Below, in pieces: positions 7,039-9,476 of a DNA stretch of 9,476 bases. The notes under the pieces are model-generated. The model did not search any database, was not told the origin of the DNA, and saw nothing but the letters and a program-made list of their open reading frames with translations. Both the position numbers and the translations under genes were made by a program. The stretch lies in NCBI GenBank assembly GCA_030427765.1, contig JAUICS010000029.1, positions 1 to 9,476 on the forward strand. The letters run 5' to 3'. Positions within the stretch are counted from its first letter, which is position 1, and every line of letters starts with the position of its first letter. This DNA is from Alphaproteobacteria bacterium. Lineage in GTDB: Bacteria > Pseudomonadota > Alphaproteobacteria > Micavibrionales > Micavibrionaceae.

Positions 7039-7040
7039 CC
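7024..7040. promoter_or_regulatory. Palindrome/direct repeat, possible operator in divergent region
   Basis: TTAAAC (7024-7029) and GTTTAA (7032-7037) form a perfect inverted repeat with a 2-bp centre. In addition TTAAACC occurs twice (7024-7030 and 7034-7040), exactly 10 bp apart, i.e. one helical turn. It lies in the 102-bp gap between the divergent GNAT and protease genes, so a bound regulator could control both. It resembles paired TTAA half-sites of the alphaproteobacterial regulator CtrA, but the internal spacing is 6 bp rather than the usual 7. Confidence 0.3.
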
Positions 7041-7089
7041 ATTACCTGCGACAATGAAATGATAGCGGGGCAAATTTTTTAGTGGGTTT

Positions 7090-9476
7090 ATGCAACAAAC
7101 ATTAACAATATCAACGGATTATTCGCAATCAAGCGAGAATGAACGCGATGATGACGCGGTATCGTCTGTATCGGTATCATCTTTAGAAAATTTTGGTTTC
7201 TTTGGTCTGACGGAAAATAACGGGACAAAATCACAGCAATCAAACATCTCTTTTGAAACAAATCAGAATATTGGTGACGAGGCATCGTCAATGGAATCTG
7301 TACGTCCGGGTTGTGGGTGTTCAGAATGTTGTCAGTTGGCAGATTCGATACAAGACGGCACATATGATGCTACCGTTGTTGGGTATGGCGCAGATGCCGA
7401 TGTGGCACCGCCAAGCTCAAACCACGATCAGCTTATCAGGGGACTTGAATGGGGACCGGGTGGTGGTCAGGGACAGAGTTTAACATTCAGTTTTGCGAGC
7501 AGCGTACCAAATTACTATTCGAACGATGCGGAGGAACGTGTTGGATTTCAGCAGATGACCAACACGATGAAACAGGCCGTTCGTGATGTGCTAGATATGA
7601 TTGAGGAATATGTAGATGTTACATTTTCTGAAGTTGGCGGTACGGGAGATATAGTATTTGGACGAGCAAACTTGCCGTCGGGGGTTGGGGCATGGGCGTA
7701 TTACCCTGATCAAGGTAGTTTTAGTGGAGATACATGGTTTGACACCGGAAATGTTTACGACAGTAATGTACAGGCAGGTGAATACGGGTGGTTTACGATT
7801 ATTCACGAGGTCGGGCATGCACTCGGGCTTCAGCATACGTTTACAGGCGGTTTAACAGGTGATGAAAACACCGAAATGTATTCGGTCATGGCATATGACT
7901 GGTCACCATACGGATCACTCTATTCCGATACGTTAAAACTTTATGATATTGCGGCATTACAGGAAATTTATGGTGCTAATAATAGTCACAATACAGGCAA
8001 TACAACATACACGTTAACAACCGGCCGTGCTTATACTATCTGGGATGCAGGCGGTACGGATACGCTTGACGGTTCTGCACTTTCAACGAATATGACGATC
8101 GATCTGGGTGAAGGCGCGTTCAGCAGGGTTAATCTGGCAAATGACCTGTCGATTGCATACGATACGGTCATAGAAAACGTTAATACGGGCAGCGGCGCCG
8201 ACACAATAACCGGAAATTCATCGGCGAATGTTATTAATGCAGGCTCCGGAAATGACACGATTAACGGCACTACCGGAAATGATGTGATTGATGGTGAGGG
8301 CGGAAACGATACGATTATTTATACGTCTTCCATCGATGATTTTGTTTTCAATGTGCTTGGAAATACATCCATCGAACTTTTTGACAGTGTCGGGTCATTC
8401 GGCACGGATACGATTACAAACGTTGAAACATATACATTCAACGGTGTTGATTACGATGTTGAAACACTAGTCAACACATATGGTATGCATGACATACGCA
8501 TTAAATTTGATTGGGGAAGTGGTCAGAACACTCTGTTTTCGGCGAGTAATGCAGTGGAGACGTACACGTCGGCGCAGCTTGGCTATGACGGCAGTTCCGG
8601 TGATTTGTTCAAGGTAAACCGTTCGTTTAACACGATTGGTCTTCGTGCCATGCAGGATGATGGCGTACACAATATTCGGATCGATGGAACCGAACATGCC
8701 GATACAATTGTTGTTCTAGGAACACACACAAACTTGCACACTACGATCATTGCAGGGGATCAGAATGATAGCGTTACAATTCAGGATGTGACCGGAAATG
8801 ATACAATTAACGGGGGTGCGGGCGATGATACTATAGACGGCGGTTTAGGTGATGATACGATTTTCGGGGACGCGGATACGGATTTACTGTATGGCGGTGA
8901 CGGGAATGACCACATTCAGGGTGGTCTTGGTGATGACACGATCTATGGTGATAATGACCAGGATGACCTTCGCGGGGATGCCGGAAACGATACGATATAT
9001 GGTGGTTCTGGTGATGATGAGCTTTACGGTCTTGCCGATAATGATGAACTGAACGGCGGCGATGGGAATGATATTCTATATGGCGGGAAGGGGGATGATA
9101 CGCTTAACGGGGATAGCGATGATGACCGTCTGATCGGCGAAGATGGGAACGACACGCTTAACGGCGGAAACGGAGATGATATTCTCGAGGGTGGAAACGA
9201 CGACGATGTTCTCAATGGTTTCAGTGGGGAGGATGAGCTTCGCGGCGACGCGGGCGATGATACTCTCAATGGCGGCGATGATAACGATGACCTCTACGGT
9301 TTTGCCGATAACGATACGCTGAATGGTGATAATGGTAATGATAACCTGTATGGTGGTTTAGGGGCCGATATTTTGAACGGTGGCGATCACCATGACCGTT
9401 TAATGGGCGAGGACGGTGACGATACCCTCAATGGGGATGACGGGGAAGATCGTCTCGAAGGTGGAAATGATAATGA
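7090..9476 (+). CDS. Serralysin-type M10 metalloprotease with RTX repeats, C-terminus beyond window
   Basis: Predicted secreted zinc endopeptidase of the M10B (serralysin) family, normally exported by a type I ABC system using an uncleaved C-terminal signal and folded by calcium outside the cell. At least 795 residues are visible and the frame is open at the window end. It starts at ATG 7090; an in-frame TAG at 7063 excludes a much longer product, and the Shine-Dalgarno is poor. Residues 1-117 are an acidic, Ser-rich region without a Sec signal but with a Cys cluster (75-81). The catalytic domain begins near GLEWG (118-122), has the zinc site HEVGHALGLQH (239-249) and the Met-turn SVMAY (265-269) with the expected Tyr269. 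Next come an M10 C-terminal/RTX region (about 350-460, five nonapeptides at 366-410), an unrecognised segment (461-565), and 24 full RTX nonapeptides plus a partial one (from 575). Typical serralysins are about 480 residues, so this one is clearly enlarged. No T1SS genes are visible. Confidence 0.93.
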   Translation, partial: MQQTLTISTDYSQSSENERDDDAVSSVSVSSLENFGFFGLTENNGTKSQQSNISFETNQNIGDEASSMESVRPGCGCSECCQLADSIQDGTYDATVVGYGADADVAPPSSNHDQLIRGLEWGPGGGQGQSLTFSFASSVPNYYSNDAEERVGFQQMTNTMKQAVRDVLDMIEEYVDVTFSEVGGTGDIVFGRANLPSGVGAWAYYPDQGSFSGDTWFDTGNVYDSNVQAGEYGWFTIIHEVGHALGLQHTFTGGLTGDENTEMYSVMAYDWSPYGSLYSDTLKLYDIAALQEIYGANNSHNTGNTTYTLTTGRAYTIWDAGGTDTLDGSALSTNMTIDLGEGAFSRVNLANDLSIAYDTVIENVNTGSGADTITGNSSANVINAGSGNDTINGTTGNDVIDGEGGNDTIIYTSSIDDFVFNVLGNTSIELFDSVGSFGTDTITNVETYTFNGVDYDVETLVNTYGMHDIRIKFDWGSGQNTLFSASNAVETYTSAQLGYDGSSGDLFKVNRSFNTIGLRAMQDDGVHNIRIDGTEHADTIVVLGTHTNLHTTIIAGDQNDSVTIQDVTGNDTINGGAGDDTIDGGLGDDTIFGDADTDLLYGGDGNDHIQGGLGDDTIYGDNDQDDLRGDAGNDTIYGGSGDDELYGLADNDELNGGDGNDILYGGKGDDTLNGDSDDDRLIGEDGNDTLNGGNGDDILEGGNDDDVLNGFSGEDELRGDAGDDTLNGGDDNDDLYGFADNDTLNGDNGNDNLYGGLGADILNGGDHHDRLMGEDGDDTLNGDDGEDRLEGGNDN
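7312..7332 (+). other. CxCxxCC cluster in the N-terminal region of the M10 protease
   Basis: Residues 75-81 read CGCSECC, preceded by Arg-Pro-Gly. These four cysteines are the only ones in the 795 visible residues. RTX proteins exported by type I systems are usually cysteine-poor. The cluster lies about 40 residues before the catalytic domain, where a propeptide could reach the zinc site. Confidence 0.7.
8185..8319 (+). repeat. First RTX block, five in-phase nonapeptides
   Basis: Five consecutive 27-bp units encode TGSGADTIT, GNSSANVIN, AGSGNDTIN, GTTGNDVID and GEGGNDTII (residues 366-410). They correspond to the calcium-binding beta-roll that follows the catalytic domain of serralysins, in the usual place after the SIAYDTVIENV segment. 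Confidence 0.9.
8785..9476 (+). repeat. Second RTX block, 24 complete GGxGxDxUx nonapeptides plus partial units
   Basis: A degenerate first unit (DVTGNDTIN, 8785-8811) is followed from 8812 by 24 uninterrupted 27-bp units and a truncated 25th at the window edge. Nearly every unit has Gly1, Asp6 and an aliphatic residue at position 8, the calcium-binding beta-roll consensus. The array is perfectly in phase. It has an 81-bp sub-period (Gly4 lost in every third unit) and a 270-bp duplication (units 6-15 versus 16-25). It continues beyond the window. Confidence 0.95.

Noticed and set aside
9024..9269. Ser/Pro-rich open frame on the minus strand
   Set aside because: It is the antisense shadow of the Gly/Asp-rich RTX repeats; its low-complexity composition follows from the repeat codons and it has no ribosome binding site.
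8785..9476. Regular 27-bp direct repeats that could suggest a CRISPR or minisatellite array
   Set aside because: All units stay in one reading frame and encode the RTX calcium-binding consensus, with no spacers of unrelated sequence.

Overview
The window looks like a chromosomal segment of a Gram-negative bacterium, most likely an alphaproteobacterium. The reasons are a YejA-type peptide-binding protein, a lipobox lipoprotein, a GT9 (heptosyltransferase-type) enzyme, a YgfZ protein, an alphaproteobacterial-looking pyruvate phosphate dikinase and a serralysin-type RTX metalloprotease. Base composition appears moderate and even. I see no insertion sequence, tRNA, rRNA, CRISPR array or attachment site. 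I cannot name the genus.

Layout. Bases 1-897 (+) are the C-terminal half of a YejA-like solute-binding protein. A lipoprotein of unknown function follows at 1010-1570 (+) and runs tail-to-tail into a GT9 glycosyltransferase at 1567-2529 (-), with the two stop codons overlapping. Only 29 bp separate the GT9 start from a divergently read ygfZ (2559-3347, +). A small unrecognised 94-residue gene (3407-3691, +) comes next. Pyruvate phosphate dikinase, ppdK (3704-6370, -), and a GNAT acetyltransferase (6505-6987, -) share one orientation. Divergent from the GNAT gene, across about 100 bp, starts a large secreted M10 RTX metalloprotease (7090 to beyond 9476, +).

No stretch longer than about 140 bp lacks a gene. 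Intergenic regions hold one or two candidate promoters and several short palindromes, but no convincing rho-independent terminator.

The genes do not form one pathway. Several concern the envelope or outside of the cell (peptide uptake, lipoprotein, LPS-type sugar transfer, secreted protease). YgfZ and PPDK are housekeeping or central-metabolic. The most distinctive object is the protease. Its N-terminal region carries a tight cluster of four cysteines, the only cysteines in the visible protein. It has two separate RTX blocks with an unrecognised segment of about 105 residues between them. Its second RTX block has a clear higher-order periodicity (every third nonapeptide altered, plus a 10-nonapeptide duplication). 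I found no evidence of a wholly new multi-gene system here.
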